Made by a program: the position numbers and the translations under genes | Assembly: GCA_016490735.1 (NCBI GenBank) | Contig: JAEMWC010000653.1 | Coordinates: 292,501 to 356,500, forward strand | Direction: 5' to 3' | Length of the DNA: 64,000 nt | Origin: Pachyseris speciosa | Taxonomy: Eukaryota; Cnidaria; Anthozoa; Scleractinia; Pachyseridae | Notes under the pieces: model-generated | What the model was told of the DNA's origin: nothing | Seen by the model: the letters and a program-made list of their open reading frames with translations, nothing else | Database searches by the model: none | In this document: positions 1-10,235 of the stretch, piece after piece | How positions within the stretch are numbered: position 1 is the stretch's first letter | How the letters are laid out: each line of letters begins with the position of its first letter

Positions 1-256
1 CTAAGGTTAGAGTCTATAATAATTTCTGGCAAGAGAAGATGAGACTCTGGTATGGTAAGCACAACAATTTAACCAATTATGTTATCCATTGTTAAAGAAA
101 TGCTGGTTTTTGAGAGTGACTTCAAATAGCCTATCCAAACTTTATATCGGAGATTCCTTGTGGTTCATTACCATTTCATGATCTTGCGTCAGCGAAGTTG
201 TTAGCGGCGGTTAGTCTTGGTTTGGCATTTTTTAACACTCAATTGTGGAATCAGTA

Positions 257-641
257 TTACACCTTTTGCCCTTCATTAACAGAAAATGGAAATTCATTTT
301 AATTTACGGGAATTCAATAACATCAACAACACTGTCGTTTACATTTTTGGAAATCATTAGTGGCAAGTACGTGAGCGTCCATAATGACTTTCAAAAAATG
401 TAAACGACAGTGTTATTGGTGTTAATTTTTTTCCGAAGACATAATAGACTTTACGATAAAGAATGAAAATGACATTCCAATGATGTTATTGAAAGTGCAT
501 GAGCATGATAATTGCGCAAATGAACCAACGGGTGATTAAAATGAAACTTTATTCGTGAAAATGTTCTTCCGAAGATGTTATTGAATTCCCGTAAATTAAA
601 ATGAATTTCCATTTTCTGTTAATGAAGAGCAAAAGGTGTAA
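257..641. mobile_element. Foldback MITE with 68 bp terminal inverted repeats
   Basis: Positions 257-324 and 574-641 are reverse complements over 68 bp with one mismatch. A second inverted pair of about 21 bp sits inside at 328-348 and 394-414. The interior has no coding capacity, so this is a non-autonomous DNA element able to fold into a long hairpin. I could not assign a superfamily because the target-site duplication is unclear. Confidence 0.8.
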
Positions 642-707
642 AATATCCACATTCAGTTCTTTCCCCGCTTCGAGCAGACGTTCAGCAGTTTCAGTCTCGT
701 GAACACT

Positions 708-805
708 AATAATAATAATAATAATAATAACCTTTATTTACCCTCGGTAGTATTTACAGCACAAAGGCTAGTGGGGCCGAGCAAATACAGAAACAAATAA
801 AGTCA
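708..805 (-). repeat. SINE/LINE 3' end with (TTA)n tail
   Basis: An (AAT)n run at 708-730 abuts a segment that is nearly identical to one starting near 52,225: an AATAAAGG-type end, then the block containing cacaaaggctagtggggccg. On the minus strand this reads as a retroposon 3' end followed by a (TTA)n microsatellite tail. It is probably a truncated copy of the family at 52.2 kb. Confidence 0.55.
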
Positions 806-1389
806 AATTAAATCAACTCAACTCAAATCAAATGAAATCAAATCAATGCGATCAATAAACCAGAACTGACGACTAATTTATTTGAGACAAATTATCTGTG
901 ATTCGTCTCAGACGAATAAGCAAGATCCACCGGCTTTTTTGTTATTCAAACTGGTGCAAAAACAGATCACTTTGTTTCAAATGCCAATAGATTTATGCCC
1001 TCGTTTGGATGATAATCACAAAGCTTTCTTGTAGTTGTGAATCTGTTATATGGTGACATATACAGCTGTTTCGGAAAAGGTTGTCTTAAAGAAGAGAAAG
1101 GTTAGCGCACTCGACAATATCTAAAGGCATGATGGGTAGGGCTAGGCCCGGAGTTAATATAGTGTTTCAGCGCGATGGAAGGAGATCGTGTGAAGGTAAG
1201 TTTGCGCGTTCTAAAAGAACATAACAAAAGAAAGTTATACCTGGTCCCCATAAATTCTGTGCCAGAAACTTCACTTCGGCTCTCGTACTGATAAGGCTGT
1301 ATCCACGACAGAGCAGTAAACGAGAACAAAATATTCATAAATTCATGAAAACATCTTTTGAACTGATTTGCATTTTCTGTCGGGAATTA

Positions 1390-1570
1390 CGAATTCCACA
1401 ATTATTCACCGAAGTGGAGGTGAATAGAATTGTTTTTGTTGAATAGAATTATTTTAACTGTAAAATCTCGGGTGCCGGCTGCTCGGAGGTGAATAGTACT
1501 TGCTAATCACCTCCGAGTTAACCAATCAGAGCACGCGAAAAGCACTATTCACTTATGTGGTATATTAAAC
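1390..1570. repeat. Dispersed repeat family (accgaagtggaggtgaatag), copy 1
   Basis: The copy opens with attattcaccgaagtggag and closes with a block around cacctccgagtta and caatcagagc. The same blocks in the same order recur at 28,885-29,160, and the hairpin at 31,724-31,835 shares the terminal motif. No coding potential is visible. Confidence 0.65.
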
Positions 1571-3106
1571 AACTATTTATTGGTCCTCGGAAATATTGTG
1601 CGTTTACTTCCCCAGTATTAAGGAATTTTAGCACAGGGCTGGAACGTTTTTGGCGTCATGTACAGAGCAGCTGCTACTTCGTCTCCACTGTATCCTAAAA
1701 CCTCTTTCATCCATATTGCACGCTATAGCAGGCCGCTTCACTGTATGGCCGCGACCTTGCCAATTCTGGACGTTTCATAAGAATATTCAATGTCCCAGAC
1801 CCTTTCGGGATTGTCGCGTACGCTTTTTGACTTCCTTAGGACAACCTTTGCCGAAAAAGCTGTAATAGGACGGCAAGGGCAGCGGCTAACACCACAAAGC
1901 AAAAACAATCGCTCTGTACGTGCGTTTTACATTTCGATATGTACATTTTTTTTGCCGTCCTCTGCAAAACAACAACGTGACGTGATCAAAGTTTAGGTTT
2001 ACTCGAGAACGTGAGTCCATGGCGGTCATAATTTTTATTTCTTTTTCTTCACTTTAACGTCTTTAATAGTCATATAGCCAGCCCCGATTTTGTGGCGTTC
2101 GTCTCGAAGTAACATGATCAGAACTTTTAGGTTTAGTTAGCCTCTCTACTCGCATGGTTTGAAAACGAATTGGTTTGAGAATGACCTGAATGCCATTATG
2201 ATAGAGGCTTTTAAGTTGTACCGTAGCAACTGAAAATGACCCTGATAGCGGCGACGAATAGCACACGTTGAAAAAAGCGCTGCTGATGCATGATCTTACG
2301 CGTAACAAGTACTTGAGTTGCCAAATGCAGCAACAATGAAGGGCTATTGACGTCCTCTCAAACCCCATCACGCGGCAACCTCGACATTACGCCACTAATT
2401 GTTTTGTTTTAGTCTCGTTCGAACACCCGTATATTTTCTCATAAAAAACCTCGTTAATTATGCAGCGAACGGCCACACGGTGAAAATTCAACGGGTATAC
2501 CTTCCTTCATTAACACCTCGTTAAAACCGTGACACTCAATCCAAAGGTGGCTTCTAAATAGGCACAGAAGCAGTGACTTGGTCTTGCGAAACACATTTGT
2601 TTGCGTTGATTTATGTAGGGATTCTCAATACCCATATAATATAAGAACATGATGATGGAATAAGCCCAAGGCACGAGATGACTGTATGTATAGGGGAATC
2701 CTTGTTTACAATATTTGCATTATTAGCATGAACAATTCAGTTTCTGATGGAGCTACAAATAAATCAGTTCTGAATATTGGAAAGTCATAGTATGAACAAC
2801 TCTGCCAATGAATATAGCTGAATATGAGCCTCATGTAATGAATACTTTTCGTGCAACGCGGGTTTAAATACTCAAAATTTTGCAAAGAATGTATGAGCTC
2901 ATTAGTGCTTTTGCCACCCAGAAATTTTGCAGTTTTTGGAAGATAATATCTCCTTGAATACTACACCTAAAGAGCTAAAAATTTCACAATGTATTAAATT
3001 TCACTAGCTCTTTAGCTGTCTGGAGTCAAATCACATCTAACATGTTTCCCTCTGTGAGCAAAGTCGTATGCAAATGAGCAAAAATGTAAACAATGACGTA
3101 AGCATT
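1571..3106. other. Intergenic, no gene recognised
   Basis: Only short open frames of about 60-100 codons occur on both strands, with no recognisable domain, splice logic or repeat structure. I see nothing to annotate here. Confidence 0.5.
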
Positions 3107-3815
3107 CCAGGCGTAACTAATCGATGACATGTCATCGATGACATCAGTGGCATCAATGAGTAATCGATTGGAAATCGATGGGTAATCAGTTGATTAGTCA
3201 TTGATTATCGCCGATGATCAATGAGTAATCGATGACTAATCGATAGGCCACAAATTTTCATTCATGGATTAGTCATTGATTGCATCGATCAGACAAAGAT
3301 TTCATTCATCACTCATCGATATGACTTCGTCGCTGTAAACCATATCTATCGAATATGAACAAGGTAAAAACAACTTATGAAATGTAAACAGATGTTTCTA
3401 GCTTTATTCGATCACGTTTGTAATTAACTTACAGGACATTTGAAGATTCTCCAGTGTGCCGCTGCCGGTGCGTTGTTTGACCTTTTGCGTAGGCGTAGTT
3501 ACGTAAACAGGAAAAATACGTATAACACAGATAAAAGAAACACAAACGAGACGAGGCAAGACATCTATAAAACTAGCGCAGTATAATAGTCGATGAGTAC
3601 TCGATGGGTACTCTATGAGTAATCAATGGATAATCCTTCAATGAGAAATCGATGACATCGATGAGTAATCGATCGGCCACAAAATTATTGGGCTTCGATT
3701 ACTCATCGATTGCTCATTGATCATCGCCAATAATCAATGACTAATCAGTTGATTACCCATCGATTATTCATTGCTTACTCATTGATGTCATTGATCATCG
3801 ATTAGTTATGCCTGG
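3107..3815. mobile_element. Foldback element with about 170 bp ATCGAT-rich inverted repeats
   Basis: The element starts ccaggcgtaactaatcgatg and ends with the near reverse complement catcgattagttatgcctgg. The inverted similarity continues about 170 bp inward through many variants of aatcgatg, catcgat and caatgagtaatcgat. A centre of roughly 290 bp separates the arms and carries no recognised coding region. The arms are diverged but colinear, so this is one foldback element and not a simple satellite. I did not identify a clear target-site duplication. Confidence 0.7.
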
Positions 3816-4285
3816 TATATTGGAAGACGCGATGAATAAAGGGAATCTAACACCCCGTAGAACACTAAATTTGATGACGAGTATTCCGGGCGAACTTACA
3901 AGTCAGATCGATGTTGAGGGCACTGATGAAGACCTTAGGTATGGCTACTCATTTACAGTCACAGGCGATTCCTCCCTTTCCGGTTCTCACTGCGTCTAGC
4001 ATTGGTTACGGACAAGAAACAGAAAAGTGCAGTTCTGCGCCGTTATAGAATACTAAAGACGATCGCCACTGAGTAACATAACACTAGCACAACAACAAGG
4101 TCATACAATTAAGCGCTTCCCCGCCCCATGCCAAAAGTCAAGGTTTAGAACACTAACTGTAATATGCCAATGATTCACTATGCAGTAAAATGGGGAGCTC
4201 GTTATCTCAATCGAAGATTACCTCTCGCAAACTGCATTTTGCCAGTCTCAATATATAGTGTTCTTTGTCAGATACAGTATGTAAA

Positions 4286-4404
4286 TGTCCGGGCGGAGTC
4301 AATCGAACGAAACCGAACCAAAAGTCAATCGAACTCAATCGTACCCAATCGCCCGATTGTTCGATTGGTTCGTTAATCGAACATCATCCAATTGGAACTT
4401 TTGG
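4286..4404. repeat. ATCGAAC-rich inverted repeat, left arm
   Basis: The segment contains gagtcaatcgaacg followed by many degenerate caatcgaac/gttcgattg units. The opposite arm lies at about 9,350-9,500 and ends cgttcgattgactacgccgg. Similar units also flank the LINE on its right side (7,955-8,020). The LINE appears to lie inside, or to have split, this repeat. Confidence 0.5.
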
Positions 4405-7400
4405 ATACATACATACATACATACATAAACTTTATTTTCTCTCGAATTTCAGTGTAGCTTGCAAGAGCTAATATCTTCGAGAAAACATAAAAAGAAGGTA
4501 TATATATCTATACAAAACAACTAAAATACACAGTATTTACAAGTATATATTACATATCATTAGAAATTTAAAGAGCAAAAGTGAAAATAAGCGAAAGCGA
4601 TTACACAAAGATACGGCCCTGGATTTCCGTCTTAAAATCAGTAAATGCACTTGTACGGATAGAGTTAGGCAGTGTATTCCATAGCTTAGGTGAGAAGTAA
4701 GAAAACGAATTAAGGCCATAACTAGTTGTTCTAGGTTTTCTAAGTGACAGTATGTTATCACCGCGAAGATTATAAGAAGAGGACCGAAGTGAAAACATAT
4801 CTTTCATATAAGCCGGAAAATGAGTGAAAAATAGGCTCTTATATAATAATATAAGGAGTTTCTGAACGCGCTCATTGCATAAGGAATTAGTATTGACCCT
4901 AGTGAGAAGGCTATCATACGGAGACAAGTAATCCCCAAGTATAAGTCTAAGTATTCTCTTGTTTAGCGCCTCTATCTTATCCGTATTTCGCGTCCCACAA
5001 AAATGCCAAACTGAAGAACAGTAGTCAAAATAAGGTAAAATGTACGCTTTGTAAAGCTTAAATAGGGTGTCCCTGGGTATAAGTTTTCGAAAGCGCAGCA
5101 TAACATTAAATTGATTATTGATCCTTTTGCATAAATTGGATATGTGACTAGAAAAGTCCAGCTTATTATCTATTTCCATTCCAAAAATCTCTAATGTGTC
5201 CTTTACTGGGAAGGAAAAACTATAGTCCGTATCACCAAGGACTAGACCCTGGTGCTTGCTCTCGTTAACTAACATTCCATTTTCATGGTACCAGTGATTG
5301 GCCACCTTGACATTATGAGATATGCATGCGTCTAGAGTCGCTGGATCGACGTGGGAATAATATACCTGATGATCATCAGCATAAGCGTTCAGCTTGGCCG
5401 TCTTGACGTGGAAGAAGAGATCGTTGATAAAAAAGTTAAATAGCATTGGACCTAACACACTCCCCTGCGGGACCCCACGTCCGACACTTTTCCAGGCGGA
5501 GCAGGTGTCCCCAATCTTGACTCTCTGAGATCTGCCAGAGAGATAGTGCCTGAGTAGAGCGCAACTTTTGTCATCCATAGCGTAGGCCTTGAGCTTGGAA
5601 AGGAGGAGTGGATACTGAATAACGTCAAACGCTTTGGAGAGATCCATAGAGACCACCGCAACGAGCTCCCCTCTGTCACGCATCCTCCTCCAGTCTTCCG
5701 TCAACCTCAACAGTGAGGTCTCACAACTATGAAACTTCCTGTAAGCGCTAATGAAGTCTGAAAGTATTTCAAGATAAAATTCATACATCTGCCCTGCCAG
5801 AAGCCTTTCGAAAATGTTGTTCAGAGCGGGGAGCACAGTTACGGGCCTATAGTTGACCTTACAAAGCTCGTCGTCCTTTTTGAATAAGGGAGTCACCGTG
5901 CCCATCTTCCAATTTGCAGGATAACAGGAATTTTCAATGGAATAGTTAAAAATGCTTGTAAGAGGCCCGGCAATAACAACTGCCGCGTCTTTCACCAGCC
6001 GTTGTGGGATCATATCGTGACCAGGCGACTTGTGCACATTGATCTCTTTCAGTAAGGTTTCAACCTGAGGTTTACTTGTGCGATGAAAACTGAAGCAAGC
6101 GAGTTCGTCTGCGCCCCTGTTTTCAAAGATTGCTTTGATACTCGGATGATTAACAAAATCCTCGCCATAATCCTCTTCTTCTCTCAGAGTTACATTATCA
6201 GCGATGTGAACAAAATGTTCATTGAACAATTCGGCAATTTCCTTTTTGTCAGTAATAATCCTGTCTTCTTCTTTTAAGATGATACCATTGGCTTGTCTAC
6301 TTTTAGTATGCAAAAAAGGGCGGAAGGTAGACCAGAACTCGCGTGGGTTATCAGGCTCTGTTGATTTCTTTACAAAGTGCTGTTTTATCGCTTTTCGCCT
6401 GAGAGAGGTGCAGGTGTTACGTTGAGTTTTGTACGCCTCGTAATTTGCATCCGTACGATTGCGCGTGAATATTTTCCACTGTTTATTGCGGTGTCTAATC
6501 GCTTTCCTCCATTGTTCCGTCATGTATGGCACCTGATTGCCTCGCACCATTGTTTGTTTAATGGGGGCGTGCCTATTTATAACATCTAGAAACAATTGTT
6601 CAAATGCGTAAACCTTATCATCAAGTTCATCAAACACGTCAATGATGTGGAAAGGCACAATTTGCATATCACGCACAAAGTTCTCCTGGCTAAAATTTTT
6701 GAGACTACGAAAACAAATCTTGCGTGATCGAGCCCTTGGTGCCGATGATCGTAGGATTGTATAAACCAACGAATGATCGCTGATGTGCGTATCCACTACG
6801 CCAGATGCAACAATATTTCTCTTGTTATTTGTGAGAATTAAATCGAGAGTAGTTTGAGATGTCCTGGACTTTCGAGTCGGCTCAGTAATCAAGCAATGCA
6901 GGTTAAAAATATCTAACATATCTAGTAGAGTTCTACCGTTTTTTGGTGGTTTATCCGGTTCTGAAACGTCGGCATTAAAATCTCCCGCGAACAATATTCT
7001 ACTCGTCAGTGTTGATGCTGCCTCGAATAGCGATGATAGCTCATGACACCATTGTGATTTCGGAATCGACGGAGGCCGGTAAATTCCACAAACAGTGATC
7101 CAAGCTTTACCAAGCTTAATCTTGAGAACGATAGATTCAGTCTTAAAACTTGACCACTTTTCGGAAGGGAGCCCTTTTATCTGCTTGACTCGGATAAAGC
7201 AGATGTCACTCCTAACATACAACAATAAACCGCCGCCGCCTGCCTTTCTGTCACAACGACACAATCGAAAACCATCGACATGAAACATACTGTCCGGAAA
7301 AGTCGCGTCAATCTTGCTCTCTGATATAATCAGCAAGTCGAATCTGCCAGAAAGAAGCCAAGATCTGATCTCATGAAATTTGAATCCGCCAATGCTGTTA

Positions 7401-7950
7401 GCGTTAATGTGTCCCAGCTTAAAGTTTGAAACATTATTCCTGGCAATTTGATCAAAGTCCGACCAGGTCTCGTCCACTGACTCCGACTCTACTTCATCTT
7501 GATTTTCTTCTTCGAGAGTAGAGTTTTCAAAGAAACTGTCACTAAGTGGAGGTAGAGAGCATCTAATGCAGTACCATGTTGGAGACTGTGCCGTAGAATA
7601 GGATCGCAACTCCTTGAAATTCATGCCAGTGCACTTCCTGTGATAAGTGTTGATACAACCACTGCAACGGACGCCATTTATATTTTTCTTCAGAGCTTTT
7701 TCGCATCCAGCACATAGAGATCTTGTATAACTGGATCCTTTGACAGGTCCAGGATTATTAGGGACATCGCCTGACAGTTTGAGCAACTCAAACTGTGTTG
7801 TAGCCGAAGCATTACGATAGTAAGCAACTCTCTGTCCTGAGTATCTCTTTGCTCTCGACCTTGCATAAACTGCTGTTGGGAATCTTGCTAAAAAGCAACT
7901 CGATCTGGCAAAATCCAGTCTAGAAAGAGCGCACACACCGACCGATGATG
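4405..7950 (-). mobile_element. CR1/L2-like non-LTR retrotransposon (LINE), nearly full-length ORF
   Basis: On the minus strand the element reads PHD finger, endonuclease, reverse transcriptase, then an AATAAA signal near 4,430 and a short (TATG)n tail at 4,405-4,427. This microsatellite end is typical of CR1/L2-type LINEs. The reading frame is open throughout, so the insertion is young. The first in-frame ATG is about residue 104 and an in-frame stop lies just upstream near 7,955. The copy is therefore probably 5'-truncated slightly before its true start. No clear target-site duplication is visible. Confidence 0.85.
4601..7936 (-). CDS. LINE ORF: 2A-like motif, PHD finger, APE endonuclease and reverse transcriptase
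   Basis: This 1,111-codon open frame encodes the retrotransposition enzyme of the LINE, which nicks target DNA and reverse-transcribes the element RNA. An NPGP-type 2A-like peptide lies at residues 57-64 (DVPNNPGP). A C4HC3 PHD-like zinc finger uses Cys75, 78, 91, 94, His99, Cys102, 123 and 126. The exonuclease-endonuclease-phosphatase domain runs from about residue 171 (GHINAN) to the SDH motif near 395. The RT domain spans about 620-900 with the catalytic YADD at residues 852-855. A conserved C-terminal tail with LWN and LP motifs follows. The leftmost codon of the frame is GTG, not ATG, which suggests 5' truncation. There are no internal stops or frameshifts. Confidence 0.9.
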   Translation of the reverse strand: MCALSRLDFARSSCFLARFPTAVYARSRAKRYSGQRVAYYRNASATTQFELLKLSGDVPNNPGPVKGSSYTRSLCAGCEKALKKNINGVRCSGCINTYHRKCTGMNFKELRSYSTAQSPTWYCIRCSLPPLSDSFFENSTLEEENQDEVESESVDETWSDFDQIARNNVSNFKLGHINANSIGGFKFHEIRSWLLSGRFDLLIISESKIDATFPDSMFHVDGFRLCRCDRKAGGGGLLLYVRSDICFIRVKQIKGLPSEKWSSFKTESIVLKIKLGKAWITVCGIYRPPSIPKSQWCHELSSLFEAASTLTSRILFAGDFNADVSEPDKPPKNGRTLLDMLDIFNLHCLITEPTRKSRTSQTTLDLILTNNKRNIVASGVVDTHISDHSLVYTILRSSAPRARSRKICFRSLKNFSQENFVRDMQIVPFHIIDVFDELDDKVYAFEQLFLDVINRHAPIKQTMVRGNQVPYMTEQWRKAIRHRNKQWKIFTRNRTDANYEAYKTQRNTCTSLRRKAIKQHFVKKSTEPDNPREFWSTFRPFLHTKSRQANGIILKEEDRIITDKKEIAELFNEHFVHIADNVTLREEEDYGEDFVNHPSIKAIFENRGADELACFSFHRTSKPQVETLLKEINVHKSPGHDMIPQRLVKDAAVVIAGPLTSIFNYSIENSCYPANWKMGTVTPLFKKDDELCKVNYRPVTVLPALNNIFERLLAGQMYEFYLEILSDFISAYRKFHSCETSLLRLTEDWRRMRDRGELVAVVSMDLSKAFDVIQYPLLLSKLKAYAMDDKSCALLRHYLSGRSQRVKIGDTCSAWKSVGRGVPQGSVLGPMLFNFFINDLFFHVKTAKLNAYADDHQVYYSHVDPATLDACISHNVKVANHWYHENGMLVNESKHQGLVLGDTDYSFSFPVKDTLEIFGMEIDNKLDFSSHISNLCKRINNQFNVMLRFRKLIPRDTLFKLYKAYILPYFDYCSSVWHFCGTRNTDKIEALNKRILRLILGDYLSPYDSLLTRVNTNSLCNERVQKLLILLYKSLFFTHFPAYMKDMFSLRSSSYNLRGDNILSLRKPRTTSYGLNSFSYFSPKLWNTLPNSIRTSAFTDFKTEIQGRIFV

Positions 7951-8264
7951 GGTTCGATTAATCGAACTCGTGAGTTCGCGTCGAACTAAATTGACGCGAT
8001 TAGTTCGATTTTGTTCGGAAAAAACAGCTGAAGGAAGACAAAACGGCATAAACATTAATAAGCATTCAGTTTCAATTGAATCGGAAAGATTTCCCTCTTA
8101 TATGTATGCAAGGCAGGTGTGAAGACATAAACACATTCCAATTAAGTAAAATCTTTATTGTCAAAGTAATTAAAAATCGATAAATTCACAATCAATATTA
8201 ACAGAACAGTAAACCATGTAAACTGTCTTCACCTTTCCCTGGGATAACACCGACCGGGGATATT

Positions 8265-9105
8265 GTTAAGGTCCCACTGGCAGGACAGGGGCACCCAACG
8301 ACAAGTTTCGGTAGATATCTGTTGGGTGGAGAGTAATTCGCCTTGGATTTTCGGCGTCGTTTAAAGAGTGTACTCGGATTTTCCTTTCTAAAATGTGGCC
8401 TAAAAGATTCGCAATTGGGAAATCATAGCCCCTAAGGTTTTCGGAAAGGTTGTGATTGCTGTTTCTGGCAGTTAAAAACGTCAGCTAGCATTTTCGGAAA
8501 GAAACTAATTCCCTAGAAAGTTCGTGGAACTTTCATTTCAGCTTGCATTTTCTGAAAGGAAGATTTTGTTCCCTAACATTTTTTGGGCAATTAAAATTTC
8601 AGCTAAGGAATCCGAACAGATGAACTTCTTCCAGGGGCACCCACCGACAAGTTTCGGTAGACATCTGTTCGGTGGAGGGTAATTCACCTTCATGGCCTTG
8701 GGTTTTCGGCGTCGATTAAAGAGTGCACTCGGATTTTCGTAACTAAAACGTAGCCTAAAAGATTCGCAATCGGGAAATCATAACCCTCAAGGTTTTCGGA
8801 AAGGTTGTAATTGCTGTTTTTGGCAGTCAAAAACGCCAGCTAGCATTTTCGGAAAGAAAATAGTTCCCTAGAAAGTTGGTGGAAAGTTCGTTTCAGCTTT
8901 CGTTTTCTTAAAGGAAGATTTTGTTCCCTAACATTTTCGGGCAATTAAAATTTCAGCTAGGGAATCCGAACAGATGAACTTCTTCTAGTTAATGAAAACA
9001 TCGCTTTAAACAGACTTCAAACATCATAAGGTACTTAAAAATGCCTTTCTACAGCTTTTGGGTGATTTGGCTCGTTGGGTGCCCCTGCCAGGAGAGTTAA
9101 ACCGT
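8265..9105. repeat. Repeat with inverted ends enclosing a 347 bp tandem duplication
   Basis: Two similar units at about 8,286-8,632 and 8,633-8,987 each start aggggcaccca and end near gaacagatgaacttcttc, with a period of about 347 bp. The outer flanks are inverted: ctggcagg followed by ggggcacccaacga at 8,268-8,300, and the reverse complement tcgttgggtgcccctgccag at 9,072-9,092. This looks like a foldback DNA element that gained an internal duplication. No protein-coding frame is seen. Confidence 0.65.
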
Positions 9106-9349
9106 CGTCCGATAAAGTACTCGTGTTTGAAATTGAAGCTAACACACTGAAGAAGGGTTATATACCCGAAACATTTCGGACACTTTTGATACATTTATCA
9201 CTATATCAATAGAACCACTTTACACTGAATTCAAGTGTCACACATCTTCCATGAACTTTCCGTTCAACGTTTGATTTGACATAACTTATTGCACCGTAAC
9301 GCCTTGTTTAATTTGAAACCAGATGAAACTGGTTTTATGTTCATAGTTG

Positions 9350-9500
9350 AAGCGTTCGATTTTCGATAGTTCGATTATGTTCGATTGAGAAAATTTTCGG
9401 GTGAGTTCGATTATGTTCGATTACCGAATCCAATCGAAGTCAATCGAACGATTGGAGTTCGATTGAGTTCGATTACCGAACGTTCGATTGACTACGCCGG
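9350..9500. repeat. ATCGAAC-rich inverted repeat, right arm
   Basis: This block of degenerate gttcgattg/caatcgaac units ends with tcgattgactacgccgg. It is the reverse complement in style and partly in sequence of the left arm at 4,286-4,404. Together the two arms bracket about 5.2 kb that includes the LINE and the 8.3-9.1 kb repeat. Confidence 0.5.
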
Positions 9501-9685
9501 AAAATGTGTACTCTCCCGCAATATCTCAACCGAGAACCTCTCTGAACAGTAGAGCGATATATTATATATGCGTTCCCCACAGGGAAGAGGCCAAGTGAGA
9601 CCAGGAAGGTATAAACAGGGAGAGCCCTTACGTTCTTGAAGTCGTCAACTAGCCGAACATGAATAGCGCGCACTGCGTACTACAG

Positions 9686-10235
9686 TAGAACTCCGTTATA
9701 ACGAAGCGCCACGGACTGGTCTGAATGGGTTCGTTAGAACGGGGTTCGATTTCAACGAAATCCTGTTATAACGAGTTGTGGGAAAACGACCCCAAACTTC
9801 GTTATGTCGGGGTTTGGTTAAAAAATTGTTTCCTTTAAAAATTAACAAAGAGAAGAAAACCACGTAAATGTCAAATTAAAGTGCATTCTAAGAGAAACGA
9901 GCAGTACTTCAATGTCAAAGGTGTGATCTTACGATCCATGGTGTGATCCAGCTTCAGTCGCTTGATGACATTTATTCGTCATATCGGGTAAATTTTATTT
10001 CTGATTGTGTTCGTTATAACGTGTGTACCGTTATACCGCGGTTCGTTATAACGGGAGTCTGTTCCATGCAATTTATTGTAACTTTGCGGGCCGGGCTGTC
10101 AAATGAGTGGCTTCTAAGAGAAACGTGAAGTGATTTCAAGGTCAAAGATATAACCTTCATCTTCAGTCGCGTGATGACAAGAAGAGTATCGTTCCGCGAT
10201 ATAACGGCGACTTCGTTATAACGGGGTCGGCAAAA
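9686..10235. mobile_element. Pogo/Tigger-like DNA transposon remnant
   Basis: The segment begins cagtagaactccgttataac after TA, and contains further gttcgttataacggg-type blocks near 10,013-10,060 and 10,205-10,235. Starts of the CAGT...TATAACGA type flanked by TA are typical of pogo-like Tc1/mariner elements. The multiple internal copies suggest nested or rearranged non-autonomous copies. No transposase frame survives. Confidence 0.5.

Noticed and set aside
3107..3815. ATCGAT-rich block as a CRISPR array or satellite
   Set aside because: Units are not evenly spaced with unique spacers, and the two halves are inverted; a foldback element explains it better.
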